Assembly: GCF_013141765.1 (NCBI RefSeq)
Contig: NZ_WHOD01000067.1
Span: 176,496 to 240,495 of the forward strand
Reading direction: 5' to 3'
Source of the DNA: Paenibacillus foliorum
GTDB taxonomy: Bacteria > Bacillota > Bacilli > Paenibacillales > NBRC-103111
DNA: 64,000 nt
A program made the translations under genes and the position numbers. Positions 46,554 to 55,635 of this stretch are shown here, in pieces; the stretch's first letter is position 1; every line of letters begins with the position of its first letter. Under the pieces are notes generated by a model. That model worked only from the letters and a program-made list of their open reading frames with translations. It did not search any database and was not told the origin of the DNA.

Positions 46554-47942
46554 TTGAATAAGTGGATTCGCGGTACGAATGCCGTTGTATTGTCACTGGC
46601 GGTTATCGGCATTTTTATCGTTCTGACGATTTTTCTAAACTCCACGAAAAGTTTGCAGATCGATTTAACACAAAATAAAAAGTTTACGCTATCCGACAAA
46701 ACAACAGAAACCTTGAAGGCGCTCGATAAGGATGTACATATCATTTCTTTAACGAGTGATCAGACCGACCCTTATATTAAACGCCAAGTGGATGAGCTGG
46801 TGCAGGAATATAAGAAGCGCAACGGCAAAATCGTGTTCGATGAATACGATATTGTCAAACAGCCTGCATTAGCCAAGCAGTATGAAGTCGATCCGTCGGG
46901 AACGCTTGTGGTGGAAAGTGGAACCGTGAAGAAGACCTTGTATTATGCCGACATGTTTATCCCGGGACAGCAGCAGGGCGAGTACAGGTTCAGTGGGGAA
47001 GAGAAGCTGACGCAAGCGCTGGTTAATTTAAATGTGAAGGAAAAAAGCAAGCTTTACTTCCTATCCGGCCATAACGAAATCCCATTGAATCAACTGAATC
47101 TATGGCGCAGCGGGTTGGAAGGCGAAAATTATGAAGTGAAGGAACTGAATTTGCTTCGTGAAGGTAAAATTCCTGATGATGCAGAGGTCCTGTTCATCAT
47201 TGGCCCGCAGAATGACATCAGCGATAAAGAAAATGAAGTCATTAAGGAGTATTTAAAAGGAAAAGGTAAGCTTTATGCGGCGCTAGGCTTTAACAAAGAT
47301 ATGGAGAAGCAATGGAAAAATATTGACGGACTGCTGGCGCAGTATGGCATTAAGGATCAGCACGCGATTGCGATTGAGCCCAAACAGAGCCAATTATTCG
47401 ATCCATTGACCATTATTCCCGAGTATGGTTCCCATGCCATTACGAAAAAGCTTCAGGATTACAATTTATTGACCATGATGAACCTGGCCGTTACGTTGAA
47501 TACGGAGCAACCTGTGGCTGATTATACGACTACGGTGATCTTGAAGACTACAGCTAACGCTTATGGGGAAACAGACATTGAGACCTTAACGAAGAGCCGT
47601 ACAGCTAAAGATGATAAGGATATCAAAGGGCCATTAAATCTGGGCTATGTCGCAGAAACAAAAGAAAACAAGCCAAAAGCAGTTGTGCTAGGAGGCTCGT
47701 CCTTCCTCGTTGACAATGTGATTCAGCAGCAGGGCAACCGTGATTTCGCCCTTAACAGCGTCGGTTGGCTGCAGGAACAGAAGGATCAGGTCACGATTCG
47801 TCCACGTGAGGGCGATGCGATTAAGCAAGCCATGATTACCGGTAGTCAGGCGAGTTCAATCTTTTATGGTACCGTGCTGTTATTCCCACTGCTCTTCCTG
47901 ATCGTCGGAGGGACGGTTTGGTGGAGGAGGAGGAGAGGATGA
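46554..47942 (+). CDS. GldG-like ABC auxiliary membrane protein
   Basis: The protein has 462 residues from TTG 46554, chosen because GGGGGAAAGGAC lies upstream; a longer frame runs back into the tandem repeats. There is an N-terminal membrane helix (about 9-31) and a long extracytoplasmic region with ABC_transp_aux/DUF7088 features (NKKFTLSDKTTETLKAL, LYFLSGHNEIPLNQL, DAEVLFIIGPQNDIS). A C-terminal membrane helix (about 435-458) ends in a basic tail (WWRRRRG). The family is also related to the IFT52/GldG fold. It overlaps the DUF4340 gene by four bases, so the two proteins probably form one complex with the ABC pair. Confidence 0.88.
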   Translation: MNKWIRGTNAVVLSLAVIGIFIVLTIFLNSTKSLQIDLTQNKKFTLSDKTTETLKALDKDVHIISLTSDQTDPYIKRQVDELVQEYKKRNGKIVFDEYDIVKQPALAKQYEVDPSGTLVVESGTVKKTLYYADMFIPGQQQGEYRFSGEEKLTQALVNLNVKEKSKLYFLSGHNEIPLNQLNLWRSGLEGENYEVKELNLLREGKIPDDAEVLFIIGPQNDISDKENEVIKEYLKGKGKLYAALGFNKDMEKQWKNIDGLLAQYGIKDQHAIAIEPKQSQLFDPLTIIPEYGSHAITKKLQDYNLLTMMNLAVTLNTEQPVADYTTTVILKTTANAYGETDIETLTKSRTAKDDKDIKGPLNLGYVAETKENKPKAVVLGGSSFLVDNVIQQQGNRDFALNSVGWLQEQKDQVTIRPREGDAIKQAMITGSQASSIFYGTVLLFPLLFLIVGGTVWWRRRRG

Positions 47943-48943
47943 AACGGCTGATTCCGACACTCTTGTTGGTCATTATTTGTATCGGGGGCTTCTGGTACGC
48001 GTCCAGCAAAGACTTTTTCAAGGAAAGCAAGGCTCCTGCTGCTTCACTTGTGAAGGTGAACAAGGATGAGGTAGCAAGCTTCACGATTAAAGTGGCCGAT
48101 GGCGAAATCGAGCTGCAGCGCAAAGATGGCAAATGGACGATGAGTAAGCCATCTCCTCTGCCCCTTAATGATTACAGTGCCGATGGCTGGATAGAATCGT
48201 TCAATTCGCTTAGTAAAGACAAGACCGTTGATGCTAATGCAGCTGATCTGGCGCAGTTTGGTTTGGATAAACCAAGCCAGCAGTTCAAGGTGACTTTAAA
48301 TAATGGTTCCTCCCATACGATCAGTATCGGTGCTCCGGTAGCCATTCAAGGCTTCAGTTATGCGATCCTCAGCGGATCACCGGAAGTATTCCGGCTGAGC
48401 GATTCCCAGTCCAAGCCGCTGGCCATGACTCCGATTGATTTTATGGAGAAAAGTCCGGTTAAGCTGGAGTATGACCAGATCCGCAGCATGAGCGTGGAAT
48501 GGAAGGGTCAGAAATGGGCGATTACAAAAACGGATACCGATAAAAAGGCATATGAATCCGACTGGAAACTGGATGAGAAAGTCGTCAAGGGGCCAGATGC
48601 AAACGAATATCTTAGCAGGCTGAAATTCCTCTCGACGGAACAGCCTGCCCGTCCGGCAAGCGGCATCAAGATGAATTCGCCTGAGCTGAAGGTAGAGGTT
48701 AAATCTGTAGATGCCTCCCAAAAGGAGATAACGACCGTATATCTGGGTAAAGTCGAACAGGATAATGTATGGTTCATGAAGGAAGGCACAGAGTGGGCGT
48801 ACGCCGTACCAGCTGATTCCATCCAAGAGCTGGCCAATAAAGATCTGGCGCAGCCTCAGGCGGAGACGCCTCCTGCGGGCCTTGCACCTGGTACTCTGAT
48901 GCAACCGCCAACAGGGATTCCCGCACAGCCACCGACCAAGTAA
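47939..48943 (+). CDS. DUF4340 membrane-anchored protein
   Basis: The protein has 334 residues from ATG 47939, with GGAGGAGGAGAGG upstream and an ATGA overlap with the preceding stop. A short N-terminal membrane helix (about 4-22) is followed by repeated beta-rich DUF4340 units (KVNKDEVASFTIKVADGEIELQRKDGKWTM; QIRSMSVEWKGQKWAITKT). The tail is Pro/Ala/Gln-rich. It is the last gene of the Gld-like ABC operon. The function is unknown; the family is almost always beside GldG-type genes, so an extracytoplasmic accessory role is inferred. Confidence 0.87.
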   Translation: MKRLIPTLLLVIICIGGFWYASSKDFFKESKAPAASLVKVNKDEVASFTIKVADGEIELQRKDGKWTMSKPSPLPLNDYSADGWIESFNSLSKDKTVDANAADLAQFGLDKPSQQFKVTLNNGSSHTISIGAPVAIQGFSYAILSGSPEVFRLSDSQSKPLAMTPIDFMEKSPVKLEYDQIRSMSVEWKGQKWAITKTDTDKKAYESDWKLDEKVVKGPDANEYLSRLKFLSTEQPARPASGIKMNSPELKVEVKSVDASQKEITTVYLGKVEQDNVWFMKEGTEWAYAVPADSIQELANKDLAQPQAETPPAGLAPGTLMQPPTGIPAQPPTK

Positions 48944-49117
48944 GGCATGCTGCAGCTTGGATGCGTTACAGTTGACGTAACGCAGTTGGGATTCCGTTGG
49001 AAGGTGCAAGCTTGGCTCAGCACCCAAGAAGCTGTTTAGCTCTTGTGAGTAGCGATTTAAGGGTGTGGCGGTGTAGTAACGCGTTATCCGATATTGATCA
49101 ACATTTTCGGCAAAACC

Positions 49118-49157
49118 AAACATCCCGTTCTCCTTCTGGAGCCGGGATGTTTTTTTA
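49118..49157 (+). terminator. Terminator of the Gld-like ABC operon
   Basis: AAACATCCCG pairs with CGGGATGTTT (with an inner CTCC/GGAG pairing) followed by a TTTTTTT run. It lies about 175 bases past the last stop. Confidence 0.88.
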
Positions 49158-49224
49158 CTTGAGAGAGTTTAATGCCTTAACTGTAAACTAAAGTGTTGGG
49201 GTGCTCTTCTTAATTGCAAGTCAA

Positions 49225-50142
49225 TTATTCCGGAGCTTCTTCTCCGCTCGGTTTCCATCCATCCCTACCTGCCAAAATACGCGCAGGAGTCATCTGCTCG
49301 GCTTCTTCCTGCGTCAGCAGCTTAGACCAGCCGACCCGAGCGGGCTGATTAGCTCCGGGACCTGTGCTGCCGTACTCGTAATATCGCACGGTTGCTTCAT
49401 TATTGGGATCATTCCAATGATCCCATCCCTCCGCATGAATATGAGCTCCCATCCAGGTATTAATGAAGGCTGTGTGAGCGAACGGACGCCAAGGCCGTCC
49501 GAGGAATACAGTGCCATTATCTGCAGCTCCGGTTAGACGGCAGTTAAGAAACACATAGCCGTAAGGCTGGTAATGCTCGGTGGAAGCGGCAGTAATGTAA
49601 CCGTCGCGCAGGCTGTGAATTTCACATTCTTCGAACACGACAGTAGCTCCTCCGAAGATAAAGTCGACATGTCCTTCAATGTAGCAGCCGTGGAAATAGT
49701 TCCGGCCTTTGCACGTATACAGCGTATCTTGATTACCGAACAGAGAGACGTTACGAACGGTAATGCGGTCACCGGCAACGTAAAGCGCCAGCGCTTGACC
49801 AATCTCGGGACCGTATCCGGCTGTGTTTTGGACGGTTAGGTTTTCCAATCGGCAATCATCCCCAGCCATCGTTAATACAGGTGTCAGGAAGGTTCCGATC
49901 TCTTCTCCATCTGCTCCGACAATCCGTGCGAATTCATTATTGCTGAGAATGGTACCTTCGCGGCTTTCTCCTACCAGCCATATTCTCGTTTTGTTATCAG
50001 GGATGATGATTTTCTCATGATAGACCCCATTTTTAATGAGAATACGGGTATCCTCTTGCCAATGCACACGAATGGCATCAATAGCTGCCTGTACACTAAT
50101 AAAATCGCCGCTGCCGTCTAGGGCCACTGTTAACTGCCGCAT
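49225..50142 (-). CDS. Pectinesterase (carbohydrate esterase family 8)
   Basis: The 305-residue protein is a pectin methylesterase-type right-handed beta-helix. The family motifs are intact: GNQDTLY (near 133-139), YIEGHVDFIFG (near 151-161, catalytic Asp) and LGRPWRPFA (near 214-222, substrate Arg). The reaction is removal of methyl groups from homogalacturonan. No signal peptide is visible: the protein starts MRQLTVALDGSGDF, directly at the enzyme domain. It may therefore act inside the cell on imported oligomers. The ATG has AGAAAGAGGCGAAAAT upstream. It lies downstream of a solute-binding lipoprotein gene, with which it may be transcribed. Confidence 0.9.
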   Translation of the reverse strand: MRQLTVALDGSGDFISVQAAIDAIRVHWQEDTRILIKNGVYHEKIIIPDNKTRIWLVGESREGTILSNNEFARIVGADGEEIGTFLTPVLTMAGDDCRLENLTVQNTAGYGPEIGQALALYVAGDRITVRNVSLFGNQDTLYTCKGRNYFHGCYIEGHVDFIFGGATVVFEECEIHSLRDGYITAASTEHYQPYGYVFLNCRLTGAADNGTVFLGRPWRPFAHTAFINTWMGAHIHAEGWDHWNDPNNEATVRYYEYGSTGPGANQPARVGWSKLLTQEEAEQMTPARILAGRDGWKPSGEEAPE

Positions 50143-50164
50143 ATTTTCGCCTCTTTCTAATGAT

Positions 50165-50198
50165 AGAGAGGAACACCGGTCATCCGGTGTCCCTCTCT
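50165..50198 (-). other. Stem-loop between solute-binding protein and pectinesterase genes
   Basis: A 15 bp stem with one mismatch (50165-50179 with 50184-50198) closes a four-base loop. Leftward reading gives no U-run, so it may attenuate transcription or stabilise the upstream mRNA end, as is common after solute-binding protein genes. Confidence 0.6.
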
Positions 50199-50224
50199 TG
50201 TTATCTTCTTATCCTACATTTTTC

Positions 50225-51733
50225 TTATTTTTTCGTCCGTTTAGCGTTCTCTTCTTTATACTCGTCCATCAGCTTTTGACCACCGGATTTTTTCCATTTC
50301 TCGATCTCAGCTTGATACCCAGCGTCATCTAGTTTACCCATGATGTACTTGGTTTGAGCGTCATAAATCATTTGCTCCAGCTCTTTGCCGCGTTCGCTGT
50401 AAGTAGCTGAGATGAATGTCAAGGCCGGGTTAGGAATAGCGTTTTTCATATTTTCTTGAGTAACTTTGTTTCCTTTTTCCCCGATCGCTACGTCTTTAAG
50501 AGGTGCAACGTTATAGCCTTCGATATAAGGGAAGTTATCACGGTAAGGCTTAACCTCACGTTGGAAAGCGGTGAAGTCTGTAAATTCAGTGCGGTTATCT
50601 GATGTTTTTACATAGTGCTTGTTCTCAATTCCGCGCATTAGCAATGTAGCCATTTCTGGATCCATAAGCTGATCTAGAAATTTAAGAACGCGTTTCACTT
50701 CTGCTTCTGTTTTTACCGAGGATTTCGGGATTACATAAATACCGGAGTTGCCTGTTTGACCTGCTACACGAATGCCCTTAGGTCCTTCAAGAGGAGCTAC
50801 ATCTACCACGGCTTTAGGGTCTACTTTGGTTAGACGATCCTGTTGGCTTTTTGCTGTATTGGCAACCGCAATTTTGATGCCTACACGGCCGGAATCGAAC
50901 ATTTTATCCGCTTCAGTGGAGTCCAGAACAGCAAAGTCTTGGTTAAGCAGTTTCTCTTCATAAAGCTTGCGGTACATTTTCATAACGTCGGTATACTCTG
51001 CAGACATGAATTCTGGAATGACATTTCCGTCCTTAGTAATTTCCCACTTGTTAGGTGCACCCATACCTACTGCAAAACGAGTTGTCAAAGAAGTTTGACC
51101 TTCATTGTACCTTTTAAATAAGACAACCCCGTAAGTATCGTTTTTGCCATTTTTATCGGGATCGTTCAACGTCATCGCTTTCGCTACATTGTACCAGTCA
51201 TCAATGGATTTCGGAACCTTCAATCCCAGGTTATCCAGCCAATCTTTACGATAAACGATCGCTGCACGAGCAATTTCGGAGAAAATAGGAACTCCGTATA
51301 CTTTTCCATCTACTTTAATGTTGTCATAAAACTGTTGGTTTTGAGCGGATAGGTTTTTGTAATCCTTCAGATAAGGACCAACCTCCCAGAACAAATCGGA
51401 TTGCATGTTACTGATGATATTAGGTACATATTGGACCTTAAGCAGCTTAGGCATTTCGCTTGATGCGATCATAACGTTAACCTTATCATCATAGGCGGAG
51501 TTAGGAATCCACTGAATGTTTAGCTTTGTATTTGTATACTTTTCAATGGCTTGGCTGATTTCGTTTCCATCATTCGGAATGTCTCCTACTTGCGTCAAAG
51601 CTATTGAAACTGGAAATGGAGTTGTATCTGAAATGGGACTACCTGCTGATTCTTTTCCACCGCCGCAGCCTGCAACTATCGAGCCGGCCATAGCAAGTAC
51701 ACTTAAGGATGCCAGAGTTTTTTGTTTGTTCAT
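50225..51733 (-). CDS. Lipoprotein solute-binding protein (LplA/family 1 type)
   Basis: The protein has 502 residues from ATG 51733, with AAGGTGGAG six bases upstream; an in-frame GTG at 51745 lies inside that site. A lipobox SIVAGC puts the lipidated Cys at residue 23. The rest is a family 1 extracellular solute-binding fold (DGKVYGVPIFSEIARAAIVYRKDWLDNLGLKVP; DPDKNGKNDTYG), similar to LplA-type proteins of Paenibacillus that bind sugar oligomers. No permease or ATPase gene is adjacent. It must therefore use a transporter encoded elsewhere. The pectinesterase downstream hints at a pectin-derived ligand. Confidence 0.9.
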   Translation of the reverse strand: MNKQKTLASLSVLAMAGSIVAGCGGGKESAGSPISDTTPFPVSIALTQVGDIPNDGNEISQAIEKYTNTKLNIQWIPNSAYDDKVNVMIASSEMPKLLKVQYVPNIISNMQSDLFWEVGPYLKDYKNLSAQNQQFYDNIKVDGKVYGVPIFSEIARAAIVYRKDWLDNLGLKVPKSIDDWYNVAKAMTLNDPDKNGKNDTYGVVLFKRYNEGQTSLTTRFAVGMGAPNKWEITKDGNVIPEFMSAEYTDVMKMYRKLYEEKLLNQDFAVLDSTEADKMFDSGRVGIKIAVANTAKSQQDRLTKVDPKAVVDVAPLEGPKGIRVAGQTGNSGIYVIPKSSVKTEAEVKRVLKFLDQLMDPEMATLLMRGIENKHYVKTSDNRTEFTDFTAFQREVKPYRDNFPYIEGYNVAPLKDVAIGEKGNKVTQENMKNAIPNPALTFISATYSERGKELEQMIYDAQTKYIMGKLDDAGYQAEIEKWKKSGGQKLMDEYKEENAKRTKK

Positions 51734-52050
51734 TAGTTTCTCCACCTTTTTTCTCTAGTTTAAACTATGATTTTTCTTTATCTTAGTCACTCGCCATATT
51801 ATCCATCTTATTGCGGCTTCAAGCCAGACACTGGATTTAACTTCTTAATGACCATGCACTAGCAGCGCGGTTTATCACACTTAATGTGCTTGATTTAACA
51901 TGTTACATGCCAAACTTAACCCATGTTATCTTGCTTTATTACTATTAGATAGCTAGGGGACGTGGCTCGCTCAGAAGGAAAAGGAAATTATGCATAGGGC
52001 TTCCACAAACTGGACAACCTACTTTTGACAACATGAAAGGAGGCCAATCG
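51734..52050. other. Divergent intergenic region (317 bases)
   Basis: An AT-rich spacer separates the solute-binding protein gene and the coat-like genes. It must hold both divergent promoters, but I see no convincing pair of elements. A small dyad CACACTTAATGTG lies at about 51878. An antisense frame here has no ribosome site. Confidence 0.4.
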
Positions 52051-52284
52051 ATGTTTACACAACAACAGCAACAACAAGGAAGCACGGTCAGCTCTAAGGA
52101 GTTGGCATACATAACAGACTGCTTGAAAAATGAGGACCTGCTGGCCAAGCTAGCTGTACAATCCGCAGCAGACAGCCAATCCCCGCAGTTAAAGCGTGTA
52201 CTGGTCCAACTTGCTCAAGACCGTCTGCAGCATACGGATCAACTGCTTAGAACTCTGCAGCAGCAATCACAATTGACTCATTAA
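52051..52284 (+). CDS. Small spore-coat-like protein, 77 residues
   Basis: ATG 52051 has AAAGGAGGCCAATCG upstream; an in-frame ATG at 52033 overlaps this site. The product starts with a Gln run (FTQQQQQQG) and continues with a helical domain: SSKELAYITDCLKNEDLLAKLAVQSA, then LAQDRLQHTDQLLRTLQQQ. This resembles half of a CotF-like or ferritin-like helical bundle. It lies 21 bases before a larger CotF-like gene. The two are probably co-expressed late in sporulation, though no sigma-K promoter was identified. Confidence 0.75.
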   Translation: MFTQQQQQQGSTVSSKELAYITDCLKNEDLLAKLAVQSAADSQSPQLKRVLVQLAQDRLQHTDQLLRTLQQQSQLTH

Positions 52285-52305
52285 TCGCACAGGAGGTGCA
52301 GCACT

Positions 52306-53226
52306 ATGTATCAGCAAACATCTACAAATCAATATAACCAGCAAAGCAATTCGAATACACAGCTAAAAGAACAGGACTGGGGTAATCTGGTGCTGAGTGA
52401 ATTAAAGCGAACGGCGCGTGAATATACTACGGCGGCTTTAGAAGCAGAACATCCGGCTATTCGCCAAACCTTCCAAACAATTGCACAGCACACCATGCAG
52501 GATCAGGCGGAGCTATTCGCAGTTCTGTCCCAGCTGAGTGGTTACGGTTCGATTAAAGCAGCCGATCAGCAAGAAATTCGGCAAGAGCTTCAACAGCAAA
52601 TTCAAAAAGCGGAGCAGCTCCAATCCTTCGTTCAACAGGCAGTGCAGAGCAATATGGCGGGAACAGGGCAGCAGCAATATGCTAATACGGCATACCAGAC
52701 CTCGCAGCCCTATCAACAGTCGATTCAATCGCCTTCTTATCCGCAGTACTCTCAAGGTGGACAGGGACAGAGCTACGGAAATAGCTATGGACAAAGCATC
52801 GGCAGCACCCCAGGCTACAGTCAGAATTTTAATCAAGCTATCCAAAATACCAGCCTTGGCTTTACACAAAATTCGAATACGGGTTATAGCCTGAATCAAT
52901 CATCCGGCTCACAAAGCGAGGTTAATGATTATTCGGGTACCAGGGGCTCTTTTACTGGAGGGCAGGATTTCAGCAGCTCATCAACGGCCAGGATTGGCCA
53001 AGCATCCATGTCAGCTGCGGCTAATCAAGACTATAGCACAAATAAATACAGCAGCAGCGTGGATACTTCCTTCTCCAAAAACGCACAGGATAACTATAGT
53101 TCGTCAACGGCTGAACGGGGTGGTAACAGCTTTAATTGGAGCGGATCCGATGAGAATGACAGTACTTCGGCATCCGCATCCTCACAGAACCGCTCTGCCG
53201 AATCCATTGGCAAAAGCTTCATCTAA
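52306..53226 (+). CDS. CotF-like spore coat protein with low-complexity tail
   Basis: The 306-residue protein has a CotF-like helical domain at about 20-120 (WGNLVLSELKRTAREYTTAALEAEHPAIRQTFQTIAQ; QAELFAVLSQL). A 180-residue tail rich in Gln, Ser, Tyr, Asn and Gly follows, with repeated Tyr-containing short motifs (YQTSQPYQQ, YGNSYGQS). There is no signal peptide. The ATG follows CAGGAGGTGCAGCACT. Tyr/Gln-rich tails are common in coat proteins that become cross-linked. It pairs with the 77-residue gene just upstream and is followed by a strong terminator. Confidence 0.8.
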   Translation: MYQQTSTNQYNQQSNSNTQLKEQDWGNLVLSELKRTAREYTTAALEAEHPAIRQTFQTIAQHTMQDQAELFAVLSQLSGYGSIKAADQQEIRQELQQQIQKAEQLQSFVQQAVQSNMAGTGQQQYANTAYQTSQPYQQSIQSPSYPQYSQGGQGQSYGNSYGQSIGSTPGYSQNFNQAIQNTSLGFTQNSNTGYSLNQSSGSQSEVNDYSGTRGSFTGGQDFSSSSTARIGQASMSAAANQDYSTNKYSSSVDTSFSKNAQDNYSSSTAERGGNSFNWSGSDENDSTSASASSQNRSAESIGKSFI

Positions 53227-53252
53227 CATTGAAATTGCCCATAGAAATGCAA

Positions 53253-53286
53253 ATACCCCTCTGCAAACTGCAGAGGGGTATATTTG
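53253..53286 (+). terminator. Terminator after the coat-like genes
   Basis: ATACCCCTCTGCA, a three-base loop and its exact complement make a 13 bp stem followed by TTTGTTG. It ends the coat-like unit. Confidence 0.87.
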
Positions 53287-53585
53287 TTGTGGAGGGATAG
53301 ATGAATTCGCAGCCTTAGTTTTAGGTTTTAGGTGAATAAAAACTGTAAATTTTTATTTAAAAATCAGGTATAAATAACTATTTAAGCACTTGAAAACGGT
53401 GTTTGTCCATGATAAAATTTATCTAAATTTGTAGTATAATGTCGAATATGGTCGAAATGTGGATCTGAAGTAGAGGATGGTGTCCGAGCAACGCCAAAAA
53501 ATAGAAACGGATCAGAGGATTTCATGAGTAAGGTGTATTTAGAAATCATATGCGGCTAAACAACTATTTTACAGAGGGTGATACT
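53287..53585 (+). promoter_or_regulatory. Leader region before the MCP gene
   Basis: This 299-base AT-rich stretch holds a TATAAT box at about 53436-53441 without a good -35, followed by GTCGAATAT. That recalls the GCCGATAT -10 of sigma-D promoters, with poorly spaced TAAA upstream. A small GGTG/CGCC hairpin lies near 53490. No recognised riboswitch was found. Confidence 0.35.
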
Positions 53586-55172
53586 ATGAAGTGGTTTATG
53601 AACTTGAAGACGTCGGTAAAATTAATTTCAGCATTTGTAACTGTAGCAATAATTGTAGCTATTGTCGGTATGTATGCGATTTCAAACTTGAAGATGATGA
53701 ACAATCTTATCCAAGTCATGTATGACAACAATCTTACGTCGATTCAAAGGTTATCGGCCGGGTTATACAGCTACCAGAATGCTCGTGTTGCAACGCGGGA
53801 CATTAGCTTGGCAGCAACAATGGCGGACAGGGATAAACAGCAGAAGGATATTCAGACATACATAAAAGAAATACAGGAACAGATGGATGTTTATCGCGGC
53901 ACAACGCTTTCTCAACCGGAGAAAGAACAGCTCAAAACCTTTGACACCGTATTTACGGCCTATTTGAAAAGTATGGACACAGCGATGCAGTTGGCTGACA
54001 AAGAGGATAAAAGCGAATACATAAAGTATCAAAGCTCGGAATTAGTTCTTGCAGGAAGCAAGGTCAGGGAGAGTTTAACGAAGCTGATAGATATTAATGT
54101 GAAGCTGGCAGAAGAAACTAATGCGCAATCAGACGAAGCTTATGCCTCTGCACGCATGATGACCATTAGTATTGTTATTGCGGCTTTTCTAATTAGTATT
54201 TTGATGGGTTATGGAATAGCTCAGTCGATTGCGCGGCCTCTATCCCGAATCGTAGGCTTAGTGGCGAAGGTAGCGCACGGCGATTTGCAAGAGAAGGCGG
54301 ATATTAATACGAAGGACGAAGTAGGTCAGTTAGCTGCTTCTATTAATCAAATGATCAATAGCCTGCGGAATCTTATTGGGGGAGTTATACAGTCGTCCCA
54401 AAGCGTGGCAGCAGCCTCCGAGCAAATTTCAGCAAGTACGCAAGAAATCGCAAGCAGCAGCACTAATCAAGCTCATTCGGCACAATCCATAACGGAATTG
54501 TTTAAAGAACTGAGTGTGGCAATCAATTCCGTTGCTGAAAGTGCTGAGCAAGCAGCTGAATTATCGAACATAACGGTGAAAACAGCAAGTGAAGGCGATA
54601 AAGTAGTACAAGCTTCTGTTATGGGAATGCAAGCGGTAAGTCATACAATGGCCCGTTTAGAAGAGGATTCTCTGAAAATTGGCGACATCATTGAAGTCAT
54701 AGATGATATTGCCGATCAAACTAATTTACTTGCACTGAATGCAGCTATTGAAGCGGCTAGGGCAGGGGATCAAGGAAGAGGGTTTGCCGTTGTAGCCGAT
54801 GAAGTTCGCAAGCTGGCTGAGAGAAGCAGTGAAGCGACCAAGGAAATCTCGGCTATCATCAAAGTGATGCAGGCCAATACGAAGCAAAGCGTAATGGCTG
54901 TTACGGACAGTGTGGCACAATCTTCCCAAACTGGGGAAGCCTTTCAGAATATCATTAGAATGGTGAATGATTCCTCCCAGAAAGTGAATGAGATTGCTGC
55001 GGCCTGTGAGGAAGAAGCGGCGCAAGCATCGGAGGTTATGCAATCTGTGGAGTCCATATCCTCGTCCAGTCAGGAATCAGCGGCGGCATCAGAAGAAACG
55101 GCAGCGACTTGTCAGTCGCTTGCGCAGCTTGCAGATGAACTCAATACCTCCATCACTATTTTTAAAATTTAA
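53586..55172 (+). CDS. Methyl-accepting chemotaxis protein
   Basis: The protein has 528 residues from ATG 53586, with AGAGGGTGATACT upstream; a longer frame to 53550 lacks a ribosome site. Two membrane helices (about 10-31 and 189-211) frame a four-helix-bundle extracellular sensor domain (about 35-185). HAMP follows at about 212-265, then a cytoplasmic signalling coiled coil with the conserved hairpin tip [22 protein letters not shown] near residues 374-395. The last residues are not a CheR-tether pentapeptide. It is the first gene of an MCP-cheW-cheA operon, so it probably signals through these partners. The ligand is unknown. Confidence 0.94.
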   Translation: MKWFMNLKTSVKLISAFVTVAIIVAIVGMYAISNLKMMNNLIQVMYDNNLTSIQRLSAGLYSYQNARVATRDISLAATMADRDKQQKDIQTYIKEIQEQMDVYRGTTLSQPEKEQLKTFDTVFTAYLKSMDTAMQLADKEDKSEYIKYQSSELVLAGSKVRESLTKLIDINVKLAEETNAQSDEAYASARMMTISIVIAAFLISILMGYGIAQSIARPLSRIVGLVAKVAHGDLQEKADINTKDEVGQLAASINQMINSLRNLIGGVIQSSQSVAAASEQISASTQEIASSSTNQAHSAQSITELFKELSVAINSVAESAEQAAELSNITVKTASEGDKVVQASVMGMQAVSHTMARLEEDSLKIGDIIEVIDDIADQTNLLALNAAIEAARAGDQGRGFAVVADEVRKLAERSSEATKEISAIIKVMQANTKQSVMAVTDSVAQSSQTGEAFQNIIRMVNDSSQKVNEIAAACEEEAAQASEVMQSVESISSSSQESAAASEETAATCQSLAQLADELNTSITIFKI

Positions 55173-55190
55173 GCATGCGGATGTGATCCT

Positions 55191-55619
55191 ATGGCAACAG
55201 TACAACAGGACCAATACATTGAGATGACTGTCGGCGCTGAAGCTTATGCCGTCAGAATTGAAGAAATTCATGAGATTATTAAGATGCAGACCATCACTGA
55301 AATTCCTCACTGCAAACCGTATGTGAAGGGAGTCATTAACTTAAGAGGTAAGGTTGTCCCAATAATCAGTTTTCGGAATTTGTTTGGATTACCTGAACAA
55401 TCGTTTACGAAGGCTACTCGTATTGTGGTTGTTAAGCATCGTGAAGAATCAGTGGGAATTATTGTGGATCAAGTGAACAAGGTAACCACGTTTCCTGATA
55501 TTCAGCCTCCACCCGAACATGTAGCTGGCGTAAGCGGAGCCTATTTCTTAGGAATTGGACTTCGGGAACAGAAGCTAGTCGGGATTTTGAAACTGGATGA
55601 AGTGCTGCTGCGCGACTAA
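55191..55619 (+). CDS. cheW: CheW-type coupling protein
   Basis: The 142-residue single CheW domain links receptor tips to CheA. Typical blocks are GAEAYAVRIEEIHEIIK, GVINLRGKVVPIISFRNLFG and GIIVDQVNKVTTFP. ATG 55191 follows CGGATGTGATCCT. The gene lies 18 bases after the MCP gene and 16 bases before cheA, so the three are one unit. Confidence 0.94.
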   Translation: MATVQQDQYIEMTVGAEAYAVRIEEIHEIIKMQTITEIPHCKPYVKGVINLRGKVVPIISFRNLFGLPEQSFTKATRIVVVKHREESVGIIVDQVNKVTTFPDIQPPPEHVAGVSGAYFLGIGLREQKLVGILKLDEVLLRD

Positions 55620-55635
55620 AGGGAGGCGGATTCTA

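Noticed and set aside
52513..52899. A 128-codon antisense frame in the CotF-like gene
   Set aside because: It is opposite a low-complexity CAG/CAA-rich coding stretch, giving Leu-rich nonsense without a start signal.
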